Source: Porticoccaceae bacterium
Lineage (GTDB): Bacteria; Pseudomonadota; Gammaproteobacteria; Pseudomonadales; Porticoccaceae
Reading direction: 5' to 3'
NCBI GenBank assembly: GCA_018654575.1
Contig: JABILI010000014.1
Span: 1 to 64,000 of the forward strand
DNA: 64,000 nucleotides
Shown: in pieces, positions 10,062 to 19,758 of the stretch
How the letters are laid out: each line of letters opens with the position of its first letter
How positions within the stretch are numbered: position 1 is the first letter of the stretch
Program-made: the position numbers and the translations under genes
The notes under the pieces: generated by a model
What the model saw: the letters and a program-made list of their open reading frames with translations, nothing else
Told to the model about the DNA's origin: nothing
Databases searched by the model: none

Positions 10062-10601
10062 TTACCCTAATAAAGAGAAGAATTCGGTTCGCGTCGCCTG
10101 GCTACTGCGGAAAGTGCCTAACATGGCTGAGGTCTTCATTGAAGAATTCTGCTTTTCCACTCCGCGCATCATCATACACATGTGTTTGGCCTCAATAATA
10201 ACTCCTACACCCTGTGCGTTTGTTACCTCTTGAATGGTCGATGCGATTTGCTGCGCTAGGGTTTCCTGGATTTGCAGACGCCGCGAAAACATGTCGACGA
10301 CTCTGGCGACCTTAGATAGCCCAAGGACTTTGCCGCTGGGAATGTAGGCCACATGACATTTGCCGATGAACGGCAGCATGTGATGTTCGCACAGTGAATA
10401 CAACTCGATATCTTTCACCATGACCATTTCTTCAGAATCTGAGGGAAAGAGAGCGTTATTGATCACTTCATTTAGGTTCATATCATACCCGCTAGTAAGA
10501 TATGCAAAGGCTTTTGCCGCTCGAGCGGGCGTATCCATGAGACCAGGCCGGCTAAGATCTTCACCGGTACTTTCAATGATTTTAGCAAAATGATTATTCA
10601 T
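10062..10601 (-). CDS. folE: GTP cyclohydrolase I
   Basis: FolE opens the purine ring of GTP to give 7,8-dihydroneopterin triphosphate, the first step of folate (and pterin) synthesis. The 179-residue form starting at ATG 10601 has the zinc ligands Cys71 and His74 in SLCEHHMLP and Cys142 in [13 protein letters not shown]. The substrate-binding stretch [20 protein letters not shown] is intact. I chose ATG 10601 because GGAA lies seven bases upstream and family members begin here; a TTG at 10622 would add seven residues. It is alone on its strand, divergent from prmB, and convergent with the hydrolase. Confidence 0.95.
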   Translation of the reverse strand: MNNHFAKIIESTGEDLSRPGLMDTPARAAKAFAYLTSGYDMNLNEVINNALFPSDSEEMVMVKDIELYSLCEHHMLPFIGKCHVAYIPSGKVLGLSKVARVVDMFSRRLQIQETLAQQIASTIQEVTNAQGVGVIIEAKHMCMMMRGVEKQNSSMKTSAMLGTFRSSQATRTEFFSLLG

Positions 10602-10712
10602 GTATTGATTCCAACTAAACAAGTTAATGGCAGGTTATTAGAGCCCAATATTGTAACAAAATAAACACCGAGACACCTTTCAAGGGTAAAATATTATTCT
10701 ATTGGAGACTCC

Positions 10713-11648
10713 ATGACTAACAAAGCTACCCCCTACGGCCAAAAGAAGCAGCTAAGCACTGAAAGTCTTTCTGTTTCTCAATTATTACATGAGGGTGAAG
10801 CCATGTTTGTTGAGCATGGTATCTACTTTGGCCATGGTACTGACAGTGCGTGGGATGAAGCAGTTTCAATACTGTCCTATGTGCTCAATTTTCCTCCTAA
10901 CGCTGACCGCTCGCTAATGACTAATATTCCCACTGCTGAGCAGGTTGTACGCATTAGATCCTTGTTTGGACGTAGAGTCGAAGAACGTATACCTGCACCA
11001 TACATTACAGGGCAGGCTTGGTTCTGCGGGTTACCCTTTGTGGTTGACCATCGGGTTATCATTCCTAGGTCCCCTATAGCGGCGCTAATCACTAGTTACT
11101 TTGAGCCTTGGTTACCTTGCAATCCGAAGCGAATTTTGGATCTTTGTACTGGTGGAGGATGCATAGGTATTAGCTGTGCTTATGGGTTTGAGGAAGCCGA
11201 AGTGATTTTAAGCGATATATCGGTGGATGCTATCGCCGTCGCCAATATTAACATTGGAAACCATCAGCTGGAAAAGAGGGTGGTCGCTATCCAATCTGAC
11301 TTGTTTGAGGGACTCAAGGGGCGAGATTTTGATTTAATTGTAAGTAATCCTCCTTATGTCGATCAAGCTGATTTGAGTAGTATGCCTGAGGAATTTCATC
11401 ACGAGCCAGAACTGGCCTTGGCGTCTGGTTTCGATGGATTGGACTTTACTCGTAGATTATTACAAGAGGCATACGAATATCTTAGTGAGGACGGAGTGCT
11501 AATAGTCGAAGTCGGTAATTCTGGCGCGGCACTTGAGCTAGCGTTTCCGGCTGTACCCTTTATGTGGTTTGAGTTTGCTGAGGGCGATAGCGGCGTTTTT
11601 ATGCTCACGCAAGCACAGCTAGCCGAGCATCGCGAAATCTTTGCGTAA
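10713..11648 (+). CDS. prmB: 50S ribosomal protein L3 glutamine methyltransferase
   Basis: PrmB methylates a glutamine side chain of ribosomal protein L3 using S-adenosylmethionine. The 311-residue protein has the PrmB-type N-terminal helical domain and a Rossmann methyltransferase core with ILDLCTGGGCIGI as the cofactor-binding loop. The glutamine-specific catalytic motif SNPPYV is present, as in PrmC and HemK. Placement immediately upstream of aroC, the standard gammaproteobacterial order, favours PrmB over PrmC. ATG 10713 follows TTGGAGACTCC, a good ribosome-binding site. It diverges from folE across a 111-base gap. Confidence 0.93.
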   Translation: MTNKATPYGQKKQLSTESLSVSQLLHEGEAMFVEHGIYFGHGTDSAWDEAVSILSYVLNFPPNADRSLMTNIPTAEQVVRIRSLFGRRVEERIPAPYITGQAWFCGLPFVVDHRVIIPRSPIAALITSYFEPWLPCNPKRILDLCTGGGCIGISCAYGFEEAEVILSDISVDAIAVANINIGNHQLEKRVVAIQSDLFEGLKGRDFDLIVSNPPYVDQADLSSMPEEFHHEPELALASGFDGLDFTRRLLQEAYEYLSEDGVLIVEVGNSGAALELAFPAVPFMWFEFAEGDSGVFMLTQAQLAEHREIFA

Positions 11649-11654
11649 AGAGGG

Positions 11655-11660
11655 TATAAT
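11655..11660 (+). promoter_or_regulatory. -10 element ahead of aroC
   Basis: A perfect TATAAT lies seven bases after the prmB stop and about 50 bases before the aroC start. No good -35 is visible at the standard distance, so aroC may have a weak or activator-dependent promoter of its own besides read-through from prmB. Confidence 0.45.
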
Positions 11661-11708
11661 TCCGCGACTTTTAGTGTGGTTTTTAAGAAAATAGGGTTAG
11701 CAATAACT

Positions 11709-12794
11709 ATGTCAGGTAATTCAATAGGAAAGCTTTTTACCGTTACCAGCTTTGGTGAGAGTCACGGGCCGGCAATTGGTTGCATCGTCGACGGATGCCC
11801 TCCTGGGCTAGAGATTTCTGCGGCCGATTTACAGCCAGACTTGAATCGCCGTAAACCAGGGCAGTCAAGATATACAACTCAGCGTCGAGAGGATGATGAA
11901 GTTAAAATATTGTCTGGGGTTTTTGAAGGTAAAACAATGGGTTCTTCTATTGGGATGCTGATAGAGAACCAAGATCAAAAATCAAAAGATTACAGCAAAA
12001 TCAAAGATTTATTTAGACCTTCTCATGCAGATTATACGTATTATCAAAAATACGGTGACAGGGATTACCGTGGAGGCGGGCGGAGTTCTGCGCGTGAGAC
12101 AGCAATGCGTGTCGCGGCTGGAGCTATCGCCAAAAAGTATCTTAAGGAAGTCGCTGGTATCTCTATTTATGGGTATGTTTCCCAGTTGGGTCCGATAGTT
12201 CCTGAGCGTTTTGTGAAAGATGAAATTGAATCTAATCCGTTCTTTTTTCCTGATCCTGACAAGATTGAGGAGCTTGAGGCTTATATGCAGGCATTATCAA
12301 AAGAAGGAAACTCTATTGGCGCTAAAGTGACTGTGATTGCTGATAATATGCCTGTCGGTCTTGGCGAGCCGGTATTTGATCGGCTTGACGCTGATATTGC
12401 CCATGGTTTGATGGGTATTAATGCTGTTAAGGGAGTGGAAATTGGCTCTGGCTTTCAATCAGTAAGCCAAAAAGGTACGGAACATCGTGATGAGCTCTCA
12501 CCTGCGGGGTTTTTGTCTAACAATTCTGGAGGTGTATTGGGTGGGATATCGTCGGGACAGTCTATTCTGGCCCATTTGGCTCTAAAGCCAACGTCAAGCA
12601 TTCGTATTCCTGGGCAATCGATCGACAAGTTCGGTAACGAAGTCGAAGTGGTGACTACAGGCCGACATGATCCCTGTGTTGGGATCCGTGCTGTGCCTAT
12701 TGCTGAGGCTATGTTGGCTCTAACCTTAATGGATCACTTTCTACGGCACAGAGCGCAGAACGCATCTGTCGACAGTGGGTTAAAACCAATCTAG
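11709..12794 (+). CDS. aroC: chorismate synthase
   Basis: AroC makes chorismate from 5-enolpyruvylshikimate 3-phosphate with reduced FMN as cofactor, the last common step to aromatic amino acids and folate. The 361-residue length from ATG 11709 equals E. coli AroC. Signature stretches are present: [12 protein letters not shown] near the N-terminus with an active-site His, [13 protein letters not shown] in the middle, and [18 protein letters not shown] near the C-terminus. The GTG at 11676 would add eleven unconserved residues and is less likely. The gene abuts the minus-strand LysR gene tail to tail with no spacing. Confidence 0.97.
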   Translation: MSGNSIGKLFTVTSFGESHGPAIGCIVDGCPPGLEISAADLQPDLNRRKPGQSRYTTQRREDDEVKILSGVFEGKTMGSSIGMLIENQDQKSKDYSKIKDLFRPSHADYTYYQKYGDRDYRGGGRSSARETAMRVAAGAIAKKYLKEVAGISIYGYVSQLGPIVPERFVKDEIESNPFFFPDPDKIEELEAYMQALSKEGNSIGAKVTVIADNMPVGLGEPVFDRLDADIAHGLMGINAVKGVEIGSGFQSVSQKGTEHRDELSPAGFLSNNSGGVLGGISSGQSILAHLALKPTSSIRIPGQSIDKFGNEVEVVTTGRHDPCVGIRAVPIAEAMLALTLMDHFLRHRAQNASVDSGLKPI

Positions 12795-13661
12795 TTACAG
12801 CGGCGGATTGATAAGAGCTATGAAGGCCTTGGCGGAATTCGATAGCGTTTTCTTTGTGTGGTGAATGTAACCAAGTTCTCGTTGAATATGACAGCCAGAA
12901 ATTGGTATTACGTGTAGATTTTTGACGAGGGTCTCCGGAAGTACGCTCCAACCTAGACCCACTTCTACCATCGTACTGATGGTCTCTAGATAATTAGTCG
13001 ACATTGGCGATTTGAGCCGGATATCTTCCGCTTGAAAGAGGTTTTGTACGATCCGCCCAGTGTAGGTATTTAAACCCGGTAATATGACAGGGTACTCGGC
13101 TAGATGCGCCAATCTGGGTTCTTGCACCTTACTTAGAGGATGATCTTGCGCGCAAACAAACCTTAAGCAGTCGTTCCATATTTTGTTGCGAGTAATATTA
13201 TAATGCTGCTCTAGCGCTAGCGTGATGACAGCGACCTCTGAATGTCCTTGCAGCACTTGCTCATAGGCTTTCTCTGAATCCATAAATTCAATATCTAAGA
13301 TTACATCTGGGTGCTCCTGCGCGTAGGTCTTGAGAAGTGGGGGCAGGCGATGCAGGCCTAGGTGGTGGCTTATTGCTAGCCGCAGGATCCCTGAGGTGTT
13401 TCCTGCGAGGTCATTTATCGCTTGTATAGCGTTCTGGTACTCTTGAACCATATGCTTGGCTCGGGGCAATAGCTCAGCACCTGCCGGGGTGACGGAAACC
13501 TGACGCGCGATCCGATCAAATAGTTTTTGCCCCATCGTAGTCTCCAAAAGTGCAATGCGCTTGCTTATCGTGGACTGAGTCACGTGGAGTATTTCAGCAG
13601 CGCTAGAGAATGATTTTGTCTTTGCGACGGCAATAAACGCGTTGAGGTTATGTTTGTCCAT
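12795..13661 (-). CDS. LysR family transcriptional regulator, divergent from leuCD
   Basis: A 288-residue LysR-type regulator. The N-terminal winged helix-turn-helix (residues 1-60) includes FSSAAEILHVTQSTISKRIALLE, and the effector-binding domain follows from about residue 90 (RLAISHHLGL). Regulators of this family usually bind the shared promoter with the divergent target and respond to a pathway metabolite. Divergence from leuC with only 113 bases between suggests control of isopropylmalate isomerase. Similar regulators sit next to leuCD in pseudomonads. The effector is unknown. Its stop touches the aroC stop with no intergenic base. Confidence 0.88.
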   Translation of the reverse strand: MDKHNLNAFIAVAKTKSFSSAAEILHVTQSTISKRIALLETTMGQKLFDRIARQVSVTPAGAELLPRAKHMVQEYQNAIQAINDLAGNTSGILRLAISHHLGLHRLPPLLKTYAQEHPDVILDIEFMDSEKAYEQVLQGHSEVAVITLALEQHYNITRNKIWNDCLRFVCAQDHPLSKVQEPRLAHLAEYPVILPGLNTYTGRIVQNLFQAEDIRLKSPMSTNYLETISTMVEVGLGWSVLPETLVKNLHVIPISGCHIQRELGYIHHTKKTLSNSAKAFIALINPPL

Positions 13662-13701
13662 GGTTGTCTCTTACCTTATATTCCGTTTAAGAATAGTATT
13701 A

Positions 13702-13744
13702 ATGAAAATTATAAATTTATTTCATCTTAAAGCAAAGCTATAAT
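13702..13744 (+). promoter_or_regulatory. leuC promoter with LysR-type operator
   Basis: TATAAT at 13739-13744 is a perfect -10, but the -35 position (13716-13721, TTTATT) is poor, as expected for an activated promoter. An AT-rich imperfect palindrome with arms ATGAAA (13702-13707) and TTTCAT (13720-13725) overlaps the -35, a standard site for a LysR activator. LysR binding here is inference from position. Confidence 0.55.
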
Positions 13745-13774
13745 GGCGGCAACAGTAATTTAGGAGCGCACTAA

Positions 13775-15226
13775 ATGGTGGCCAGAACACTCTACGACAA
13801 GCTTTGGGATTCACATCTGGTTAATGAGAATGATGATGGATCTTCATTGCTCTATATTGATCGGCACGTGCTGCATGAGGTCACGTCACCTCAGGCATTT
13901 GAGGGCTTGCGCATTGCGGGCAGAGCACCCTGGAGGCTTGATACCAATATAGCGACACCTGATCATAATATCTCTACCGAGCGTTCTGAGCGTGTGGCTG
14001 GCGTTGCTGGAATTCCAGATGAGATCTCTCGAATTCAGGTTCAGACATTAGATGATAATTGTGATCATTTTGGCATCAAAGAATTCAAGATGAATGAAAT
14101 GGGTCAGGGTATTGTCCATGTAATGGGACCAGAGCTTGGCGCGACTATGCCCGGCATGACGGTTGTGTGTGGTGATTCCCATACCGCGACACACGGTGCC
14201 TTAGCCTGTTTGGCACATGGTATAGGTACTTCTGAGGTTGAGCATGTACTGGCAACGCAGTGCTTGGTGTCTACAAAAATGAAGAATATGCGAGTCAACG
14301 TCGAGGGCACAGTAGGTCTTGGTGTGACGCCAAAAGATGTTGTTCTGGCCATTATTGGCAAGATAGGAACCGCTGGGGGTAGTGGGCATGCAATAGAGTT
14401 CTCAGGTTCAGTATTCAGGGATATGTCAATTGAAGGTCGCATGACGGTCTGTAATATGGCTATTGAGGCTGGAGCACGCGTAGGTATGGTAGCGGTCGAT
14501 GAAAAAACCATCTCATACTGCAAAGGACGAGAATTCATCCCAAAGGGAGATCTCTGGCTCCAGGCGGTTAGCTACTGGCAGACCCTAGTGAGTGATGATG
14601 ATGCTTTTTTCGATATCGAGGTTGAATTACATGCCGATGATATTATTCCTCAAGTGACCTGGGGTACGTCTCCAGAGATGGTCGCGCCTGTTACAGCATT
14701 GGTTCCGCGACCAGAGGATCAAGTCAACAAGGAGCTTCGTAAAGGTGTTGAGCGAGCGCTAGATTATATGGGTTTAGAGGGTGGAACACCGATCGCGTCG
14801 ATCAGTGTCGATAGAGTTTTTATTGGCTCCTGTACCAATTCGCGGATCGAGGACATGCGTGAAGCTGCGCACGTGGCGAAGGGTAGGCAGGTGGCTGGGT
14901 CCATCAAACAAGTGCTTATTGTGCCGGGGTCTCAGATGGTAAAAGCGCAAGCCGAAGCAGAGGGTTTAGATAAGATATTTATTGCGGCTGGCATGGAATG
15001 GCGAGAGCCGGGCTGTTCAATGTGTCTGGCTATGAATGCGGACAAATTAGGGGATGGCGAGCACTGTGCATCGACATCCAATAGGAATTTTGAGGGTCGT
15101 CAAGGTAAAGGGGGGCGTACTCACTTAATGAGTCCTGCAATGGCTGCAGCAGCTGCGGTTGCCGGTCATATAGTTGATGTGAGGCTGTTCCTAAGCGAAT
15201 CCTCTTCGACGGGGGTTGAGCTATGA
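13775..15226 (+). CDS. leuC: 3-isopropylmalate dehydratase large subunit
   Basis: LeuC and LeuD together isomerise 2-isopropylmalate to 3-isopropylmalate in leucine synthesis. The 483-residue subunit has the aconitase fold with iron-sulfur ligands in [14 protein letters not shown] and in GCSMCLAMN, where two cysteines complete the [4Fe-4S] site. [20 protein letters not shown] marks the substrate region. It is slightly longer than E. coli LeuC (466). ATG 13775 follows TTAGGAGCGC. It overlaps leuD by four bases (ATGA) and is divergent from a LysR regulator. Confidence 0.97.
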   Translation: MVARTLYDKLWDSHLVNENDDGSSLLYIDRHVLHEVTSPQAFEGLRIAGRAPWRLDTNIATPDHNISTERSERVAGVAGIPDEISRIQVQTLDDNCDHFGIKEFKMNEMGQGIVHVMGPELGATMPGMTVVCGDSHTATHGALACLAHGIGTSEVEHVLATQCLVSTKMKNMRVNVEGTVGLGVTPKDVVLAIIGKIGTAGGSGHAIEFSGSVFRDMSIEGRMTVCNMAIEAGARVGMVAVDEKTISYCKGREFIPKGDLWLQAVSYWQTLVSDDDAFFDIEVELHADDIIPQVTWGTSPEMVAPVTALVPRPEDQVNKELRKGVERALDYMGLEGGTPIASISVDRVFIGSCTNSRIEDMREAAHVAKGRQVAGSIKQVLIVPGSQMVKAQAEAEGLDKIFIAAGMEWREPGCSMCLAMNADKLGDGEHCASTSNRNFEGRQGKGGRTHLMSPAMAAAAAVAGHIVDVRLFLSESSSTGVEL

Positions 15227-15870
15227 AGGCATTTACACAGCATCGTGGTTTGGTGGGCCCTATGGACCGGGCTAATATCGATACCGATATGATTATTCCG
15301 AAGCAGTTTCTTAAGTCGATCAAGCGAAGCGGCTTCGGCCCTAACTTATTCGATGAGTTGCGATATCTAGATCATGGAGAGCCGGGGCAAGATTGTACTG
15401 ACAGGCCCCTAAATCCCGATTTCACGCTCAATGAACCGCGTTATCGTGGTGCTTCAATCTTGCTAGCGCAAAAAAATTTCGGCTGTGGATCCAGTCGGGA
15501 GCATGCACCATGGGCACTAGAAGATTATGGTTTTAACGTTGTAATCGCGCCAAGTTATGCCGATATTTTCTATAATAACTGCTTCAAAAATGGTGTATTG
15601 CCGGTCATCCTGAGCGAGGCTGAGGTCGACATTCTATTCTTAGAGCTAGAGGGTGCTGAAGGCTATGAGTTAGATGTAAACTTAGTAAACCAGACGGTAA
15701 CCAGCGATTCTGGTGAGGTTTTTAGCTTTGCGCTAGATCAGTTTCGCAAGCAATGCCTATTACAGGGTCTCGATGAGATTGGCCTGACCCTCATTCAGGC
15801 AGAGAAGATTAGGCAGTATGAGGTTGAACGCGAAAAAGCTCATCCTTGGGTTTATGGCGCTATTAAGTAA
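15223..15870 (+). CDS. leuD: 3-isopropylmalate dehydratase small subunit
   Basis: The 215-residue small subunit provides the swivelling domain of isopropylmalate isomerase. Diagnostic stretches are [16 protein letters not shown] near the N-terminus and [19 protein letters not shown] in the middle, both substrate-binding loops. Length is close to E. coli LeuD (201). Its ATG overlaps the leuC stop (ATGA), so the two subunits are made in balance. The next gene is asd rather than leuB, which is unusual for this gene cluster. Confidence 0.97.
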   Translation: MKAFTQHRGLVGPMDRANIDTDMIIPKQFLKSIKRSGFGPNLFDELRYLDHGEPGQDCTDRPLNPDFTLNEPRYRGASILLAQKNFGCGSSREHAPWALEDYGFNVVIAPSYADIFYNNCFKNGVLPVILSEAEVDILFLELEGAEGYELDVNLVNQTVTSDSGEVFSFALDQFRKQCLLQGLDEIGLTLIQAEKIRQYEVEREKAHPWVYGAIK

Positions 15871-15933
15871 TCAAGCTTGCCTTCCTGTCTTTGGGTGTAG
15901 TTCGTGTTTCATTTTTATGAGTAGGTTTAGGTA

Positions 15934-17043
15934 ATGAAAAAGATAGGTTTTGTAGGTTGGCGTGGCATGGTTGGTTCCGTTTTGATGGAGCGGATGAAAG
16001 CCGAGCATGATTTTCGAGATATTGATCCGGTATTCTTTACTACCTCCCAAGTAGGTCAAACTGGGCCTGATGCAGGTAGTGGAGCTACCGTCTTAGAGGA
16101 TGCCTTTAATCTTGATGCGCTTTTTGGAATGGATATTATCCTGACCTGCCAAGGAGGTGACTACACCTCGGAGGTATATCCTCAACTACGTAATCGGGGT
16201 TGGACGGGTTATTGGATAGATGCAGCATCCACACTCCGGATGGAAAGTAATTCTCTAATTGTACTCGATCCGGTTAACAGCGCTGTCATTAAACGCGGCC
16301 TAGCGAATGGCATTAAGGATTTCACTGGCGGTAACTGCACGGTTAGTTTGATGCTAATGGGGCTCGGAGGGCTTTTCAACGAAGGTCTAGTTGAGTGGGC
16401 ATCATCCATGACCTATCAAGCTGCCTCGGGTGCGGGCGCGCAGAATATGCGTGAACTTATCTCGCAAATGGGTTCTGTTAACTCAGCACTAAGTGCTCAG
16501 TTAAGTGAGCCATCCTCGGGAATTCTAGATATTGATCGCGGAGTAACGGACATCCTGCGAAGTGAGGCTTTTCCCACCGATAACTGGGGCTATCCATTAG
16601 CAGGCAGTCTGCTTCCTTATATAGATGCGGAGCTAGCTAACGGTCAGAGTCGTGAAGAATGGAAGAATCAAGCCGAGACGAATAAGATTCTTGGGCACGA
16701 ATCAAGTCCGATTCCTCTTGATGGGCTCTGCGTTAGAATTGGATCAATGCGCTGTCATAGCCAGGCTTTAACCCTGAAACTGAACAGTGACATACCTATG
16801 GATGAAATTGAATCTATGATTGATGATGCTAATCCATGGTCAACAGTAGTGGCCAATCATAAAGAGCCATCATTGCAGTTTTTAACTCCGGCCGCCGTTA
16901 CTGGCACTATGGATATACCCGTTGGTCGATTGAGGAAGATGAATATGGGGCCAGAATATCTGTCAGCCTTTACCGTGGGTGACCAGCTCCTCTGGGGTGC
17001 TGCTGAGCCGCTGCGACGAATGCTGCGCATCCTGATTAACTAA
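15934..17043 (+). CDS. asd: aspartate-semialdehyde dehydrogenase
   Basis: Asd reduces aspartyl phosphate to aspartate semialdehyde with NADPH, the branch point to lysine, diaminopimelate, threonine and methionine. The 369-residue protein is of the gammaproteobacterial type. It shows the nucleotide-binding loop [16 protein letters not shown] and the catalytic Cys135 in [10 protein letters not shown]. The substrate-binding region around the [16 protein letters not shown] stretch, with its catalytic His, is intact. It lies 63 bases after leuD and 172 bases before fimV. With dapA at 59.8 kb it supplies the diaminopimelate pathway. Confidence 0.97.
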   Translation: MKKIGFVGWRGMVGSVLMERMKAEHDFRDIDPVFFTTSQVGQTGPDAGSGATVLEDAFNLDALFGMDIILTCQGGDYTSEVYPQLRNRGWTGYWIDAASTLRMESNSLIVLDPVNSAVIKRGLANGIKDFTGGNCTVSLMLMGLGGLFNEGLVEWASSMTYQAASGAGAQNMRELISQMGSVNSALSAQLSEPSSGILDIDRGVTDILRSEAFPTDNWGYPLAGSLLPYIDAELANGQSREEWKNQAETNKILGHESSPIPLDGLCVRIGSMRCHSQALTLKLNSDIPMDEIESMIDDANPWSTVVANHKEPSLQFLTPAAVTGTMDIPVGRLRKMNMGPEYLSAFTVGDQLLWGAAEPLRRMLRILIN

Positions 17044-17215
17044 AATGGTTAACATTGGCTAAGTACGCTGGGTCAATGCTTTTTAAGCTCGTTTCTAAAA
17101 TAACAACTCCAGCATTAAAAAACGCAGAGAAGGGATGTGTTTTTCGTGGATTATGTCGCGTAAACTTTGTTATGATCACCCTATTATTGCAGGTGTTTTC
17201 AATAGGAAAGTTTTT

Positions 17216-18850
17216 ATGGTGACCCACAAAGTCAAGTTCGCGATTACTCTGCTTGTTGGGTTTTTTGCGCTGATCGTTACTAGCGTGTCTGTGGGTGAAA
17301 CTCCGATTAAAGTTGATCTAAAATCGTCGTCTGAGGGCTCTCTAGGCCCTGTTCTTGGTGATTACCGTGTAGCAAAGGGCGATACGCTTTGGAAAGTATC
17401 TGAAAGAGCAAGGCCTGAGGGTGCGACGGTTTGGCAGACGATGGATGCCATATTTATTGGTAATCCGCGTTCCTTTTTGTACGACGATGCCAGTAAAATA
17501 ATTATTAATACCGTTATTAAACTACCAACGTCTGAGCAGGCGAGTATTCAGTCTGGACGTTTCGTTTCGGACGAACTAAAGCGGACTGTATACCTTGAAA
17601 ATTCAGACGTTGAGGCTAAGAAATTCACTGACGCTGAGAGAGCTGATGGCTTGTCGGAAGTTTTCGTTGGATCCTCATCTGAATCACTAACAGTGCTAGA
17701 TAACACTGATCAGGAAGCTAAGAGCTATGCGGCAACCAAGACCCCAGTCGACGCTGAAGACTCCCAGCTAATTCCCTATCGGAATGAAGTGGATGTTATG
17801 ATTGCCGTGAAAGTTGATAGTGTCGATTCCTTAGAGCAGGATCGATTGAGAGCGGTAGCCCAAGTTGAGTTGGAGAATGAGGCGTTACGCGAAGAGGTGT
17901 TGGTGCTGACGACCAAATTACAGGCGTTAACGCAGCCTGTGAAGCTAGAGGCTGATACGATCGAGCTTGTTGCAGAGAAAACACAGATTAAGAAATCAAA
18001 TGTAGCGATCGCTTGGATCGAAAACCAGCCTTGGTACATTGCGTCATTACTCGCTGCACTGGCGACGATGTTAGGTTTTTTTGTACATAAGTCCGTCCGC
18101 AGAGAGGTTCCTGTTACTGAATCTACCCTAGCTGACATATATGACGAACCAAGCCAATCGCAGGTGGAGGTAACCGAGATCGTATTTGATGAAACTGACG
18201 GCGATATCTTTGCGGGCCCAGATGATGAAGCTAATCTGAGTGGGTTTGATCTAATGGTTGATCCGGTATCTGAAGCAGAGGTTCACCTGTCTCTAGGCCA
18301 GCTTAAAGAGGCCTTGGATATTCTTGAGACTGCGCGGAATAATGACTCTGATGATATGAGTAGCCGACTTAAACTTATGGAAATCTATCTCAGTGAGGAA
18401 TTGCCTGAGCCTTTAGTTGCGTTGCATCAGGAAATTAACTCTTCAGAAGATGAGATTTCTATCAAAAAGGCGGAGCTTATTCTGACATCAAGGTTGCAGC
18501 AGGGGAAGAGTATCTTGCAGGTGAATGAGCAGGCCTCGATGTCTGATACAGATATAGGCGTTAATATTACTCCTGAGGATTTTCCAGAGATCGATGGAAG
18601 CTTCGATAGCGAGGTGCTCGAAAGCATGAATGCGCTTGAACAGAGTCAGACTACCGACTTATCAGATATGGAATATTTGGATGAATTTCAAGATATTAAC
18701 CCCGTCAATATAAAGTTAGATTTAGCCGCCACCTACGCTGACTTGGGTGATAAACAAGGGGCTCGTGCTATTCTTAATGAGATTATAGCTGACGCGAGCA
18801 AGGCTGATAAATCCAGAGCTCAAGCTATTCTTGATCAATTAGACTTATAA
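17216..18850 (+). CDS. fimV: FimV-like inner-membrane peptidoglycan-binding hub protein
   Basis: FimV proteins bind peptidoglycan through LysM and organise polar assemblies such as type IV pili and secretion systems. This copy has an N-terminal signal or anchor (residues 1-25), then a LysM-like unit (YRVAKGDTLWKVSERARP with INTVIKLP). A coiled-coil stretch near residue 210-245, one transmembrane helix (WYIASLLAALATMLGFFV) and an acidic cytoplasmic part with TPR-like repeats follow. The C-terminal FimV domain contains KLDLAATYADLGDKQGARAIL. At 544 residues it is much shorter than P. aeruginosa FimV (about 919). ATG 17216 follows ATAGGAAAG. Position between asd and truA is canonical. Confidence 0.88.
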   Translation: MVTHKVKFAITLLVGFFALIVTSVSVGETPIKVDLKSSSEGSLGPVLGDYRVAKGDTLWKVSERARPEGATVWQTMDAIFIGNPRSFLYDDASKIIINTVIKLPTSEQASIQSGRFVSDELKRTVYLENSDVEAKKFTDAERADGLSEVFVGSSSESLTVLDNTDQEAKSYAATKTPVDAEDSQLIPYRNEVDVMIAVKVDSVDSLEQDRLRAVAQVELENEALREEVLVLTTKLQALTQPVKLEADTIELVAEKTQIKKSNVAIAWIENQPWYIASLLAALATMLGFFVHKSVRREVPVTESTLADIYDEPSQSQVEVTEIVFDETDGDIFAGPDDEANLSGFDLMVDPVSEAEVHLSLGQLKEALDILETARNNDSDDMSSRLKLMEIYLSEELPEPLVALHQEINSSEDEISIKKAELILTSRLQQGKSILQVNEQASMSDTDIGVNITPEDFPEIDGSFDSEVLESMNALEQSQTTDLSDMEYLDEFQDINPVNIKLDLAATYADLGDKQGARAILNEIIADASKADKSRAQAILDQLDL

Positions 18851-18878
18851 CCTTTCAATTAATAATAAGGTTGCCGCA

Positions 18879-19754
18879 TTGCAGACGTCCGACTGGAATT
18901 ATATTCCAAATTGCCGTATTCCAGAGGGTCAAAATCTCCCGGCTGGTGTAATCCGCTATGCTGCCATTGTTAGTTACGATGGAGCTGATTTTTGTGGATT
19001 TCAGCGGCAAAAGCACAGTCCTTCCGTTCAAGCTGTTTTAGAAAAAGCTCTATCTTATGTTGCTAATGAGCCGGTCATTGTTGGTTGTGCGGGAAGAACT
19101 GACACCGCGGTTCATGCCAGCTATCAGGTTGTGCATTTTGATTGTAATGCCAAAAGAGATGGCCGTAATTGGGTTATGGGTGCAAATAGTAAATTACCTG
19201 ATACGGTGGCTTTAGTGTGGGCTGGGGAGGTAAATCCTGATTTTCATGCTAGGTTCAGCGCTCTCTCACGAACTTATCGCTACCTTATGGTTGCGCAGGA
19301 GAGTCGCCCAGCGATTCTATCGACCGGTGTGACTTGGGTTAAGCATCCTCTGAGAGGAGACTTGATGGAGACTGCGTGCCAATTCCTTCTTGGAGAGCAA
19401 GATTTCTCAGCATTTCGAGGTGCTGGCTGTCAATCTGTATCACCCTTTAGGCATGTCGAAAAAGCCTCAGTCTACCAGAGCTCAAATCTACTGGTTTTTG
19501 AAATTACAGCCAACGCTTTTGTCTTACATATGGTTCGTAATATAGTTGGTTCCCTGATAGAAATAGGTCTGTCTCGGCGGCCTGCAAGTTGGATCAAGGA
19601 GCTACTTGATGGCGGCGATAGGTGTAAGAGTGCCGCCACTGCCGCTCCTAATGGACTTTATCTAGTTGAGGTTACTTACCCCGATACTTGTGAGATTCCT
19701 GCTTTCCCTAAGGGGCCAGTATTTTTGCCCGAAGTAATACAAAGGAAAGGTTAA
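18879..19754 (+). CDS. truA: tRNA pseudouridine(38-40) synthase TruA
   Basis: TruA isomerises uridines 38-40 in the tRNA anticodon arm. The 291-residue protein holds the catalytic Asp75 in AGRTDTAVHA and the family pattern YDGADFCGFQRQ near the N-terminus. The RNA-binding strand region FVLHMVRNIVGSLIEIG is also present. I place the start at TTG 18879, eight bases after TAAGG; this gives about 20 residues ahead of the conserved core. It sits 28 bases after fimV and 4 bases before trpF, so the three genes are likely co-transcribed. Confidence 0.95.
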   Translation: MQTSDWNYIPNCRIPEGQNLPAGVIRYAAIVSYDGADFCGFQRQKHSPSVQAVLEKALSYVANEPVIVGCAGRTDTAVHASYQVVHFDCNAKRDGRNWVMGANSKLPDTVALVWAGEVNPDFHARFSALSRTYRYLMVAQESRPAILSTGVTWVKHPLRGDLMETACQFLLGEQDFSAFRGAGCQSVSPFRHVEKASVYQSSNLLVFEITANAFVLHMVRNIVGSLIEIGLSRRPASWIKELLDGGDRCKSAATAAPNGLYLVEVTYPDTCEIPAFPKGPVFLPEVIQRKG

Positions 19755-19758
19755 GCAC

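Noticed and set aside
14104..14538. 144-codon minus-strand frame in leuC
   Set aside because: Antisense shadow of a well-conserved coding region.
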